64,000 bases of DNA. Origin: Variovorax sp. V93 (GTDB taxonomy: Bacteria > Pseudomonadota > Gammaproteobacteria > Burkholderiales > Burkholderiaceae_C). Under the pieces are notes generated by a model that saw nothing but the letters and a program-made list of their open reading frames with translations, did not search any database and was not told the origin of the DNA. Each line of letters opens with the position of its first letter. Positions within the stretch are counted from its first letter, which is position 1. Shown piece after piece: positions 48,850 to 57,993 of this stretch. Location of the stretch: assembly GCF_041154485.1 (NCBI RefSeq), contig NZ_AP028669.1, positions 2,604,001 to 2,668,000 on the forward strand, given 5' to 3'. The position numbers and the translations under genes are program-made.

Positions 48850-49830
48850 TCAAGTGTCCACATGCACCTTGCCATCCTTCACCACCTTCGCCCACTTGGC
48901 GATCTCGGTGGCAATGAACTGTTTGAACTTGTCCTGCGACCCGCCGCCATCCTCGGCGCCATAGGTGTCGAGCTTTTCCTGCACGTCGGGCATCGCGAGT
49001 GCCGTGTTGACGTCGCGGTTCACCTTCTCGGCAATGCCCTGCGGCAGCTTGCCCGGGCCCGCGAGCCCGTACCATGTGGTGGCCTCGAAACCCGCGAAGC
49101 CCTGCTCTTGCATCGTCGGCACGTTCGGATGTCCCTTGGCGCGCTTGCCGCGCGTTTGCGCCACGGCCAGCACGCGGCCGCTCTTCACGTGCGGCGTGGC
49201 CGCGGTCATGGTCTCGAAGCTGTACTGGATCTGGCCGCCCATCAGGTCGGCCAGCAGAGGGCCGCTGCCCTTGTAGGGCACATGCAGCGCATCGACCCCG
49301 GCCTGCAGCTTGAACATTTCCAGCGCCAGGTGCTGCGCCGACCCCGCGCCCGCCGAACCGAAGCTCACCGTGCCGGGCGAGGCCTTGCATGCCGCCACGA
49401 TGTCCTTCACCGTGAGCGCCTTCTGCGCCGGGCTGGCGATCAGCAGGTTGGGCGTGACGCCCACCAGCACGATCGGCACGAAGTCGCGCTCCACGCTGTA
49501 GCGCAGCTTGGGCTGCAGGCTGGGCGCGAGCGCATGGCTGTTGATGTGCGCCATCAGCAGCGTGCTGCCGTCGCTGGGCTGCTGCGACACGTATTCGGCC
49601 GCCAGCACGCCGGCCACGCCGCCCTTGTTCTCGACGATGACCTGCTGGTTCCACATCACCGTGAGTTTCTGGGCCACCACGCGTGCGAGCGCATCGGTGC
49701 CGCCGCCGGGCGGAAAGCCCACCACGATGCGCACCGGCCCCGAAGGCCACTCCTGCGCGAAGAGCCGGGGCACGCCCAGCGTGGCGGCCGCGGCACCCGC
49801 GGCTTGGATCAGCGTACGTCTCTGCATCAT
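48850..49830 (-). CDS. Bug/TctC family solute-binding protein
   Basis: 326 residues with a Tat-like signal (MQRRTLIQAAGAAAATLG, cleavage near LFAQ). It has the Bug-family landmarks VRIVVGFPPGGGTDALAR, SFGSAGAGSAQHLALEMFK and HVPYKGSGPLLADLMGGQI. These proteins bind carboxylates in the periplasm. No TctA/TctB permease genes are near, as is usual for orphan Bug proteins. GGAGACAAAG precedes the ATG. It is 110 bp downstream of the aminotransferase and on the same strand. Confidence 0.93.
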   Translation of the reverse strand: MMQRRTLIQAAGAAAATLGVPRLFAQEWPSGPVRIVVGFPPGGGTDALARVVAQKLTVMWNQQVIVENKGGVAGVLAAEYVSQQPSDGSTLLMAHINSHALAPSLQPKLRYSVERDFVPIVLVGVTPNLLIASPAQKALTVKDIVAACKASPGTVSFGSAGAGSAQHLALEMFKLQAGVDALHVPYKGSGPLLADLMGGQIQYSFETMTAATPHVKSGRVLAVAQTRGKRAKGHPNVPTMQEQGFAGFEATTWYGLAGPGKLPQGIAEKVNRDVNTALAMPDVQEKLDTYGAEDGGGSQDKFKQFIATEIAKWAKVVKDGKVHVDT

Positions 49831-49940
49831 CTTTGTCTCCAGTGGGTGTGGGGTCCGATGCGTGCCGGGCTCGAAGGCCCGGCAAGGTGGCGGCCGCCGC
49901 GCCGTTCGAGCGGCGCGCTGCGGCCGGCGTGTTCTTGCGG

Positions 49941-51185
49941 CTACGCGGCCTTCTGCAGGCCGGCATGCGCCGCCGCATGGCTCGCGAAATGGTCCATCGC
50001 GGCCTGCACGCCGCTGCCCGCGAGCTTGATGCCACTGAGCTTCATGCCCATCTCGACGCCCGCGACCATGGCCACCAGCGTCAGGTCGTTGCTGTCGCCC
50101 AGGTGGCCCATGCGGAACATGCGGCCCTTGAGCTTGCCCAGGCCGGTGCCCAGCGAAAGGTCGAAGCGCTGGTGGATCAGGCGGCGCAGCGCATCGGCAT
50201 CGACGCCCTCGGGCGTGATCACGCCGGTGAGCACGGGCGAATACACGGCCGGGTCGGCGCACTGGATCGGCAGGCCCCAGGCATTGACTGCCGCGCGCAC
50301 GCCGGCGGCCCAGCGCTGATGGCGCGCAAACACGTTGTCCAGCCCTTCGGCCAGCAGCATGTCGAGCGATTCCGACAGGCCGTAGAGCAGGTTGGTGTTG
50401 GGCGTGTAGGGCCAGTAGCCGTCCTTGTTCATCTCCACGATCTCGTCCCAGGCCCAGAACGCGCGCGGCAGCCTGGCGCTTTTCGAGGCTTCGAGCGCGC
50501 GCGGCGAGAGTGCGTTGAAGCTGATGCCCGGCGGCAGCATCAGGCCCTTCTGCGAGCCGCTGATGGTGACGTCCACGCCCCATTCGTCATGCCGGAAATC
50601 GGCGCTCGCCAAACCCGAGATGCTGTCGACCATCAGCAGGGCCGGGTGGCCCGCCGCATCGATGGCCTTGCGCACCGAGGCGATGTCGGAAGTGACGCCG
50701 GTGGAGGTTTCGTTGTGCACCACGCACACCGCCTTGATCTTCCTTTCGGTGTCCTTGCGCAGGCGGGCCTCGATGAGGTCGGCCTGCACGCCGCGGCGCC
50801 AGCTGGGTGCGGCGGGCAGCTGCTCGTCCTTGCCGGACCAGGCGAGGAATTCGGTCGACAGGCCGAGCCGCGTGGCCATCTTCTGCCACAGCGATGCGAA
50901 GTGGCCGGTCTCGTACATCAGCACGTGGTCGCCCGGGCTCAGCGTGTTGGCGAGCGCAGCCTCCCAGGCGCCGGTGCCGGAAGCGGGGTAGATCGCGACC
51001 GGATGCTTGGTCTTGAAGATCTGCTTGATGCCGCCGAGCACCTTGAGCCCCAGTGTTCCGAACTCGGGCCCGCGGTGGTCGATGGTCGGCAGGCTCATGG
51101 CCCGCAGGATGCGGTCGGGCACCGGGCTCGGCCCGGGAATCTGGAGGAAGTGGCGGCCGGTGGGATGGAGGTCGAGTTGCAGCAT
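49941..51185 (-). CDS. Serine-glyoxylate / alanine-glyoxylate-type aminotransferase (class V)
   Basis: 414 residues. FLQIPGPSPVPDRILRAM is the family start; ASGTGAWEAAL and VVHNETSTGV line the active site, and the PLP Lys is in SGSQKGLMLPPG. It moves an amino group from serine or alanine to glyoxylate. AAAGGACA is well placed before the ATG at 51185. It is divergent from a GntR gene across a spacer with repeated operator-like motifs. Downstream on the same strand is the Bug protein gene. Confidence 0.93.
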   Translation of the reverse strand: MLQLDLHPTGRHFLQIPGPSPVPDRILRAMSLPTIDHRGPEFGTLGLKVLGGIKQIFKTKHPVAIYPASGTGAWEAALANTLSPGDHVLMYETGHFASLWQKMATRLGLSTEFLAWSGKDEQLPAAPSWRRGVQADLIEARLRKDTERKIKAVCVVHNETSTGVTSDIASVRKAIDAAGHPALLMVDSISGLASADFRHDEWGVDVTISGSQKGLMLPPGISFNALSPRALEASKSARLPRAFWAWDEIVEMNKDGYWPYTPNTNLLYGLSESLDMLLAEGLDNVFARHQRWAAGVRAAVNAWGLPIQCADPAVYSPVLTGVITPEGVDADALRRLIHQRFDLSLGTGLGKLKGRMFRMGHLGDSNDLTLVAMVAGVEMGMKLSGIKLAGSGVQAAMDHFASHAAAHAGLQKAA

Positions 51186-51206
51186 GGACTGTCCTTTCGC
51201 TTTCAG

Positions 51207-51295
51207 TTTTGCATTCAAAATTGAATTTGATGTGATGGTTTACCCTTATATGTTTGGGTTGTTGATGTCGTTTTTTGCATTCAAAATGCATTCAA
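51207..51295. promoter_or_regulatory. Repeated operator candidates between aminotransferase and GntR genes
   Basis: TTTTGCATTCAAAAT occurs at 51207-51221 and 51273-51287, 66 bp apart. The first continues into ATTCAA-AA-TTGAAT (51213-51226), and the second into TGCAT-TCAAA-ATGCA (51276-51290) with another GCATTCAA at 51288-51295. The spacer is strongly AT-rich compared with its surroundings. Likely sites for the adjacent GntR protein, controlling both divergent genes. Confidence 0.7.
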
Positions 51296-51306
51296 GGGAA
51301 ACAGAA

Positions 51307-52005
51307 ATGACCGCCGACATCATCGAAATCTCACGCCTCGCGCTGCACGACCAGGTGGCTTCGCGCCTGCGCACGATGCTGGTCGAGGGGCATATCGCGC
51401 CCGGTGCCAAGCTCAACGAGCGCGAGCTCTGCCTCCAGCTGCGCGTCTCGCGCACGCCGCTGCGCGAGGCCATCAAGCTGCTCGCGGCCGAAGGGCTGGT
51501 CGACCTGCTGCCCAACCGCGGCGCGGTGGCGGTGAAGCTCACCGAGGCCGACGTGCTCAACACCTTCGAGGTGCTGGCCATGCTCGAAGGCATGTCGGGC
51601 GAGCTGGCGGCCAAGCGCATCACCGACGAAGAACTGGCCGAGGTGCGCGCGCTGCATTACGAAATGATGGCCTGCTTCGCGCGGCGCGATCTCTCGGGCT
51701 ACTACCGCCTCAACGCGCGCATCCACACCGCCATCAACGAGGCCGCGGGCAACCCGGTGCTGGCCGGCACCTACCGCTCCATCAATGCCCGCGTGCAGTC
51801 GCTGCGCTTTCGCACCAACCAGGACGAGGCCAAGTGGAAGCACGCGGTCGAGGAGCACGAACAGATGGTCCAGGCGCTGGCCGCGCGCGATGCGCCGGCG
51901 ATGCGCAAGGTGCTGGTCGCGCACCTGATGCGCAAGCGCGACACGGTGCTCGAGCTGATGCGCACCGGCCAGATCTATCCCCAGGCCCACAACAAGGCGA
52001 GCTGA
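51307..52005 (+). CDS. GntR family regulator, FCD (FadR-like) subgroup
   Basis: 232 residues. Winged helix: DQVASRLRTMLVEGHIAPGAKLNERELCLQLRVSRTPLREAIKLLAAEGLV. The C-terminal all-helical FCD domain has the metal/ligand residues in NARIHTAINEAAGN and HEQMVQALAARDA. Such regulators usually sense small organic acids. AAGGGAAAC lies before the ATG at 51307. The dehydrogenase gene starts 16 bp after its stop. Confidence 0.93.
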   Translation: MTADIIEISRLALHDQVASRLRTMLVEGHIAPGAKLNERELCLQLRVSRTPLREAIKLLAAEGLVDLLPNRGAVAVKLTEADVLNTFEVLAMLEGMSGELAAKRITDEELAEVRALHYEMMACFARRDLSGYYRLNARIHTAINEAAGNPVLAGTYRSINARVQSLRFRTNQDEAKWKHAVEEHEQMVQALAARDAPAMRKVLVAHLMRKRDTVLELMRTGQIYPQAHNKAS

Positions 52006-52021
52006 GCTTCACCACCACACC

Positions 52022-55000
52022 ATGCGCGTCGATCCCGCCAGCCACATCCAGCCCGCCGGAACCGTTCTTCCGCCCAACGACACCTGCGAGCTGCTCGCAC
52101 GCCGGCTGCGCGCCGAGACCGAAGGCGAGGTGCTGTTCGACGACGGCTCGCGCGGCCGCTACGCCACCGATGCGTCGATCTACCAGATCACGCCGGTCGG
52201 CGCCTTCGTGCCGACGAATGAACGCGACATTGCCACCGCCATCGACATCGCACGCGACCTGAAGGTGCCGGTGCTCGCGCGCGGCGGCGGCACCAGCCAG
52301 TGCGGCCAGACCACGGGCGCCGCGCTGGTGATCGACAACAGCAAGCATTTCCGCCGCGTGCTCGACGTGAACGTGGAGGAGGGCACGGCCACCGTCGAGC
52401 CCGGCCTGGTGCTCGACCACCTCAATGCGCAGCTCAAGCCGCACGGCCTGTGGTACCCGGTGGACGTGTCGACCAGCGCGCAGGCCACGCTGGGCGGCAT
52501 GGCGGGCAACAACTCCTGCGGCTCGCGCTCCATCGCCTACGGCAACATGGTGCACAACGTGCTGGGCGCGAGCGCCTGGCTCTCGAGCGGCGAGCTGGTG
52601 GAGTTCGGCCCGCAATCCACGTTGGGCGCCCGCGCGGCGGGCATCGCGAAGTTCGTGCACGGGCTCGCGCTGGCGCACCGCGAGCAGATCCACGCCCACT
52701 GGCCCAAGGTGCTGCGCCGCGTGGCCGGCTACAACCTCGACATCTTCGACAACCAGAGCGAGCGCCCCTATACCGCCGACGGCAGCGTGAACCTCGCGCA
52801 CCTTTTGATCGGCGCCGAAGGAACGCTGGCCTACACGAGGAGCCTCAAGCTCAAGCTCGCGCCGCTGCCGCGGGCCAAGGTGCTGGGCATCGTGAACTTC
52901 CCGACCTTCCATGCGGCCATGGATGCGGCGCAGCACATCGTGAAGCTGGGCCCCACGGCGGTGGAGCTGGTCGACCGCACGATGATCGAGCTGAGCCTGG
53001 CCAACCCGGCCTTCAAGCCCACGGTCGAAACCGCGCTGATCGGCAAGCCCGCGGCCATCCTGCTGGTGGAGTTTGCCGGTGCCGACAAGGCCGCTTTGCT
53101 GCCGCAACTGAAGCAACTGGTCGAGCTGATGGGCGACTTGGGCCTGCCCGGCAGCGTGGTCGAAATGCCCGACGACGCGCGCCAGAAGAACCTGTGGGAA
53201 GTGCGCAAGGCCGGCCTCAACATCATGATGAGCCTGAAGGGCGACGGCAAGCCGGTGAGCTTCATCGAGGACTGCGCCGTGCCGCTCGAGCACCTGGCCG
53301 AATACACCGATGCATTGACCGAGGTGTTTGCGAGGTACGGCAGCCGCGGCACCTGGTATGCGCACGCCTCGGTCGGCACGCTGCACGTGCGGCCGATCCT
53401 GGACATGCGCACCGACGGCGGCGCCAAGATGCGCGCGATTGCGGAAGAAGCCGCGGCGCTGGTGCGCAAGTACAAGGGCGCCTTCAGCGGCGAGCATGGC
53501 GACGGCCTGTGCCGCGGCGAGTGGATCGAGTGGCAGTTCGGCCCGGCCCTCAACGAGGCCTTCCGCGCCATCAAGCAGGAGCTCGATCCGGCCCACCTGT
53601 TCAACCCCGGCAAGATCGTCGACCCGCCGCGCATGGACGATGCATCGCTGTTCCGCTTTGCGCCGCCCACCGCGCCCAGGCCCTACCGGCGCATCGAACT
53701 CAAGCCCGTGCTCGACTGGTCGGCCTGGAACGTCAATGCCGACCCGGTGACCGAGCAGACCACCGCGCCCGGCACCGGCGGCGACAGCACCGGCGGCCTC
53801 GCCAAGGCCGTGGAGATGTGCAACAACAACGGCCACTGCCGCAAGTTCGACGCCGGCACCATGTGCCCGAGCTACCGCGTGACGCGCGACGAGCAGCACC
53901 TCACGCGCGGGCGCGCCAACACGCTGCGCCTCGCGCTCTCGGGCCAGCTCGGTGCCGATGCATTCACCGGCGAAGAGATGCACGAGACCATGGACCTGTG
54001 CGTTGGCTGCAAGGGCTGCAAGCGCGACTGCCCGACCGGCGTCGACATGGCGAAGATGAAGATCGAGTTTCTCGACCACTACAAGAAGCGCCACGGCCAC
54101 TCGCTCAAGGACAGGCTGGTGGCCCGCATGCCCGACTACGCCCACAGGGCGAGCCGCGTGCCCTGGCTCATGAACCTGCGCAACACCGTGCCCGGCGCGG
54201 CCTGGCTGGGCGAGAAGCTGCTGGGTTTTTCAGCGCGCCGGTCGCTGCCCCAATGGCGCTCGGACACCTTCTGGCGCGCCAAGGCCGACCTGCACGGCAT
54301 GTTCGCCAGCCGCGAGGCCGTGCTGTCGGTGCAGGCGAACGGCGGCCGCGCCGCGGTGCTTTTCGTCGACACCTTCAACGGCACCTTCGAAAGCGAGAAC
54401 GCGCTGGCGGCGGCACGCGTGCTCAAGGCCGCGGGCTACACGCTGCACACGGTCGAGAAGAGCGGCGGGCATCACTGCTGCGGCCGCACCTTCCTGGCCA
54501 GCGGCATGGTTGGCGAGGCCAAGCGCCGTGCCGAGGCGCTGATCGATGCGCTCAGGCCCCTCGCCGAGGCCGGCATTGCCATCGTCGGGCTCGAGCCGTC
54601 GTGCCTGCTCACGCTGCGCGACGAAACCCTGGTGATGGGCTTCGGCAAGAAGGCCGAAACCGTGGCGAAGCAGGCTTTGCTGTTCGAGGAGTTCATTGCG
54701 CGCGAACTCAAGGCCGGCCGCTTCAAGCTCGCGCTCACGCCGGCCACGGCGCCGATCCTGCTGCACGGCCATTGCCACCAGAAGGCCTTCGGCGCAGTCA
54801 GCCCGATATTGGATGTGCTTCGGCTCATTCCCGGCGCCGAGCCCGAGCTGATCGAAAGCTCCTGCTGCGGCATGGCCGGCAGTTTCGGCTACGAAGCGCG
54901 GCACATCGACGTGTCGATGCAGATGGCCGAGGCCAGCCTGCTGCCCGCGATCCGCGCGCGGCCCGACGCCATCGTGGTGGCCGACGGCACCAGCTGCCGC

Positions 55001-55099
55001 CACCAGATCGGCGACGGCGTGCAGCGCGAGGCGGTGCACGTGGCGGTGCTGCTGGAGCGGCACCTGGTGCCGCCAACCCTGCCGCCCGATCAGGCTTAG
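52022..55099 (+). CDS. FAD-linked dehydrogenase with Fe-S and CCG domains (D-2-hydroxyglutarate dehydrogenase / glycolate oxidase-like)
   Basis: 1025 residues. Domains: FAD-binding type-4 (VPVLARGGGTSQCGQTTGAAL, GGMAGNNSCGSRSIAYGNMVHNVLG), FAD-oxidase C domain ending GEHGDGLCRGEWIE and LFNPGKIVDPPR (about residue 540), a ferredoxin-like region with MCNNNGHCRK and CVGCKGCKRDCPTGVD, and a C-terminal CCG domain (HHCCGRTF, ESSCCGMAGSFG). It is a single-chain analogue of GlcD plus GlcF. Substrate could be D-2-hydroxyglutarate, D-lactate or glycolate. Adjacency to GntR and a glyoxylate aminotransferase favours a 2-hydroxyacid/glyoxylate role. Confidence 0.93.
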   Translation: MRVDPASHIQPAGTVLPPNDTCELLARRLRAETEGEVLFDDGSRGRYATDASIYQITPVGAFVPTNERDIATAIDIARDLKVPVLARGGGTSQCGQTTGAALVIDNSKHFRRVLDVNVEEGTATVEPGLVLDHLNAQLKPHGLWYPVDVSTSAQATLGGMAGNNSCGSRSIAYGNMVHNVLGASAWLSSGELVEFGPQSTLGARAAGIAKFVHGLALAHREQIHAHWPKVLRRVAGYNLDIFDNQSERPYTADGSVNLAHLLIGAEGTLAYTRSLKLKLAPLPRAKVLGIVNFPTFHAAMDAAQHIVKLGPTAVELVDRTMIELSLANPAFKPTVETALIGKPAAILLVEFAGADKAALLPQLKQLVELMGDLGLPGSVVEMPDDARQKNLWEVRKAGLNIMMSLKGDGKPVSFIEDCAVPLEHLAEYTDALTEVFARYGSRGTWYAHASVGTLHVRPILDMRTDGGAKMRAIAEEAAALVRKYKGAFSGEHGDGLCRGEWIEWQFGPALNEAFRAIKQELDPAHLFNPGKIVDPPRMDDASLFRFAPPTAPRPYRRIELKPVLDWSAWNVNADPVTEQTTAPGTGGDSTGGLAKAVEMCNNNGHCRKFDAGTMCPSYRVTRDEQHLTRGRANTLRLALSGQLGADAFTGEEMHETMDLCVGCKGCKRDCPTGVDMAKMKIEFLDHYKKRHGHSLKDRLVARMPDYAHRASRVPWLMNLRNTVPGAAWLGEKLLGFSARRSLPQWRSDTFWRAKADLHGMFASREAVLSVQANGGRAAVLFVDTFNGTFESENALAAARVLKAAGYTLHTVEKSGGHHCCGRTFLASGMVGEAKRRAEALIDALRPLAEAGIAIVGLEPSCLLTLRDETLVMGFGKKAETVAKQALLFEEFIARELKAGRFKLALTPATAPILLHGHCHQKAFGAVSPILDVLRLIPGAEPELIESSCCGMAGSFGYEARHIDVSMQMAEASLLPAIRARPDAIVVADGTSCRHQIGDGVQREAVHVAVLLERHLVPPTLPPDQA

Positions 55100-55120
55100 C
55101 GGCTGGCACACAATGACGCG

Positions 55121-55696
55121 ATGAATGCAGCATCGCGCAGCACCAGCAGCGAAACCATCGAGCCGGGCTTTGCCTTGTTCGAAACCGCAATCGGCACCTG
55201 CGCGCTGGCCTGGGGTCCGCGCGGGCTCGTCGGCGTGCAACTGCCTGAAGAAAACGGCGCAGCCGGCACGCGGGCGCGCATGCGGCGCCGTTTCCCCGCG
55301 TTGCCCGAGGCCGATCCTCCTGAAAGTGCACAGGGCGCGATCGCGGCTATCCAGGGATTGCTGCGGGGCGAATCCGACGACCTCAGCGACATCGTGCTCG
55401 ACATGGGCGCCGTGTCGGAATTCCACCAGCGCATCTATGCGATTGCGCGGCGCATTCCGCCCGGGCAGACGCGCACCTATGGCGAGATCGCGGCCGAACT
55501 CGGCGACAAGGGCCTGTCGCGCGCGGTGGGCCAGGCCATGGGCCACAACCCGTTCGCGCCCGTGGTGCCGTGCCACCGCGTGCTGGCCGCGGGCAACAAG
55601 CCCGGTGGCTTTTCGGCGGGCGGCGGCGCGCTGACCAAACTGCGCATGCTCGACATCGAAGGCGCGCGCCCGAACGGAATGGCTTCGCTTTTCTAG
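55121..55696 (+). CDS. ogt: Methylated-DNA-[protein]-cysteine S-methyltransferase
   Basis: 191 residues. C-terminal MGMT domain with the helix-turn-helix part GQTRTYGEIAAELGDKGLSRAVGQAMGHNPF and the acceptor Cys in PVVPCHRVLA. It repairs O6-alkylguanine. It may share transcription with the dehydrogenase 21 bp upstream. A perfect 12-bp palindrome (GCCTCCGGAGGC, 55699-55710) follows, separating it from the convergent MFS gene. Confidence 0.93.
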   Translation: MNAASRSTSSETIEPGFALFETAIGTCALAWGPRGLVGVQLPEENGAAGTRARMRRRFPALPEADPPESAQGAIAAIQGLLRGESDDLSDIVLDMGAVSEFHQRIYAIARRIPPGQTRTYGEIAAELGDKGLSRAVGQAMGHNPFAPVVPCHRVLAAGNKPGGFSAGGGALTKLRMLDIEGARPNGMASLF

Positions 55697-55712
55697 CAGC
55701 CTCCGGAGGCCG

Positions 55713-56933
55713 TCACGCCGCCGCAACCGGCAGCCGGTGCAGCCCCGCAATGCGCGAGGTAAAAATGATTCCCGCCTGCAGCACGAAACCCGCCAGCGCG
55801 AGCAGCAGGCAGGCCGGCTCGCCCCACGCGGCACCCACCGCGCCGCCCAGCGCGGCGCCGATCGGCCGGGCGCCCGCATTGATGGTGAGGAACACCGCCG
55901 ACACCCGGCCCAGCATCGCCCCGGCCGTGACGCTCTGCCGCAGCGTGGTGGTGGTGATGATCCAGACCATCGGCCCGGCACCGAACAGAAAGAACGACAG
56001 CGCGGCCAGCGATGCGGCCGGCACCAGCAGCGTGGCCGCCATGGCCGCCGCGGCCACCACCGCCACCGCGGGCCCGATCTGGATCGCACGGCCGAACGGC
56101 AGGCGCGCCACCACGCGCGATGTCAGCAGCGCGCCCGCCACCATGCCCGCGCCGTACATCGCCAGCGTGAAGCCGACCGCCTGCGCGCCAAGGCCGAGCA
56201 CCCGCACCGCATACGGCACGTAGCCGGCCTGCAGCACGAACCACGAGATGTTGAAGACCGCGCCCGTCGTCAGCATGGGCCGCAGCAATTCGTGCTGCCA
56301 GACAAAGCGCGCGCCATCGCGCACATCGAGCAGCGGATGGCGCTGCGATGCAGCCGGGCGCGGCGCCTCGGCCAGGCGCAGCAGCAGGCCGACTGCCGAC
56401 ATCGACAGCACGGCCGCCAGCACGAAGGCCGTCGGAGCACCCGCCCACGCAACCAGTGCGCCCGCCAGCGCAGGCCCGGCCGTGAATGCGGCGCTGCGCG
56501 CAAGCTCCAGCCGGCCGTTGGCCTCGGCCAAGGCGTCGCGCGGCACGAGCGCCGGCACCAGCGCGGGCGCCGCGACGCTGAAGCCCACGGTGCCGACCGC
56601 GCCCAGGAACCCGAGCACCGCGAGCCAGCCGATGCCGAGGCTGGACGCCAGCACCAGGGCCAGCAGCACCAGCAGCGAGGCGGCGCGCAACCCCTCGGAC
56701 GCGACCATCAGCCGCTGCCGCGACATGCGATCGGCCAGCAGGCCAAGCGGCATCGACAGCAATAGAAAAGGCAGCGTCTGAATGGCGGCAAGGAAGCCGA
56801 TCTCGCCCGGCCCGGCACCGAGCACGAGCACCGCGACCAGAGGCACCGCCGCAAGGCTCAGCTGCTCGGCGGACTGTGCCGCGAGGTTGGACCACGCGAG
56901 GTGGACAAAGGGGCGGGGAAGGGGGGCTTTCAT
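55713..56933 (-). CDS. MFS transporter (EntS-like)
   Basis: 406 residues with about 12 membrane segments. FVHLAWSNLAAQSAEQLSLAAVPLVAVLVLGAGPGEIGFLAA is the typical start of the MFS_3/EntS-type group (quoted in part); GLLADRMSRQRLMV is motif A. Probably an exporter, substrate unknown. The ATG at 56933 has no clear ribosome site. It follows LysR on the same strand by 67 bp. Confidence 0.88.
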   Translation of the reverse strand: MKAPLPRPFVHLAWSNLAAQSAEQLSLAAVPLVAVLVLGAGPGEIGFLAAIQTLPFLLLSMPLGLLADRMSRQRLMVASEGLRAASLLVLLALVLASSLGIGWLAVLGFLGAVGTVGFSVAAPALVPALVPRDALAEANGRLELARSAAFTAGPALAGALVAWAGAPTAFVLAAVLSMSAVGLLLRLAEAPRPAASQRHPLLDVRDGARFVWQHELLRPMLTTGAVFNISWFVLQAGYVPYAVRVLGLGAQAVGFTLAMYGAGMVAGALLTSRVVARLPFGRAIQIGPAVAVVAAAAMAATLLVPAASLAALSFFLFGAGPMVWIITTTTLRQSVTAGAMLGRVSAVFLTINAGARPIGAALGGAVGAAWGEPACLLLALAGFVLQAGIIFTSRIAGLHRLPVAAA

Positions 56934-57000
56934 GCGGCAGGGTGCTTCATGTGGGAGGAAGCACCCATGCTGCGGGCGCGCGCCGTCCGGCGCTGGCCGT

Positions 57001-57915
57001 TTACGGACCTGCGAGCGCCATTGCGGCTTGCGAGTCCGAGGCCCTCATTTCCTCGAACCATTGCGCGACGCATGCGGCTTCCGGCGCGGCGTCGGGTGCC
57101 AGGCCGTAGTAGTAGCGGTTCAGCGTCATGCGCAGCGAGGGCAGCGGCGACTGCAGCCGGCCCGAGGCCAGGTCGTGCGCCACCAGCGAGGTTGGCGCCA
57201 AGGCAATGCCGAGCCCGTCGACCGCGGCCTGCAGCACGAAGTGCAGGTGGTCGAACTGCAGCCGCCCCGCCGGCTTGGCGCGCGGTGCGCCGACGTGCTT
57301 CTTCCAGGCGTCCCAGTCTTCCTTGCGCGTGCGGGCCGACAGCTGCACGTGCGAGGCCAGCGCGCGCAGGTCCGAAAGCGGATGTGCCTTGAACAGCGCC
57401 GGTGCGCCGACCACCAGCACTTCGTCCTCGAGGAAAGGGCGAAGCTCGATGGAGGGCGGCCAGCCCTCAAGCCCGCGGCGCACGGCAATGTCGAAGCTGC
57501 CCGCGGCCTGCTCGGGCATGACCGTGCTCGTGACCACCTGCGGTTCAATCTCCGGAAAGCGCTCGACGAACGAAGGCAGGCGCGGAATGAGCCAGCGCAC
57601 CGCGAAGGAGGGCCGCACGTTGATCCTCACGGCACGGGCCGGCCCCTGTGCCTGCAGCGCACGCGCCGCCGCATGGATCTGCGCGATGGCCGGGCCTGCC
57701 TCGGCAAAGAACTGCTGTCCTTCCGCGGTCAGGGCGACCTGGCGAATGCGGCGCTCGAACAGCGCGACGCCCAGGCATTCTTCGAGGCTCTTGATCTGCC
57801 GGCTCACCGCGCTGTGGGTCACGTGGAGTTCGATGGCCGCGCGCGTGAAGCTCTGGTGGCGGGCCGCGGCGACGAAGGCGCGCACGGCATTGAGGGGCGG
57901 TTCTCGAAGCGGCAT
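57001..57915 (-). CDS. LysR-type transcriptional regulator (GcvA-like)
   Basis: 304 residues from MPLREPPLNAVRAFVAAARHQSF. Winged helix ELHVTHSAVSRQIKSLEECLG, with effector part SFDIAVRRGLEGWP. An ATG seven codons earlier (57936) is possible. It is divergent from an MFS gene across 78 bp, a likely target, and co-directional with the EntS-like MFS gene. Confidence 0.9.
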   Translation of the reverse strand: MPLREPPLNAVRAFVAAARHQSFTRAAIELHVTHSAVSRQIKSLEECLGVALFERRIRQVALTAEGQQFFAEAGPAIAQIHAAARALQAQGPARAVRINVRPSFAVRWLIPRLPSFVERFPEIEPQVVTSTVMPEQAAGSFDIAVRRGLEGWPPSIELRPFLEDEVLVVGAPALFKAHPLSDLRALASHVQLSARTRKEDWDAWKKHVGAPRAKPAGRLQFDHLHFVLQAAVDGLGIALAPTSLVAHDLASGRLQSPLPSLRMTLNRYYYGLAPDAAPEAACVAQWFEEMRASDSQAAMALAGP

Positions 57916-57993
57916 GCGTGCAATTTTCTCACGCATGGCGGGCGTTAATGTCGTTTGTCGGCAGGCCGTGCCACGGCGCACCATGCGGACTCG

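Noticed and set aside
55699..55710. 12-bp palindrome GCCTCCGGAGGC as a terminator
   Set aside because: Stem has no loop of its own and no T-run. It is noted but not called a terminator.
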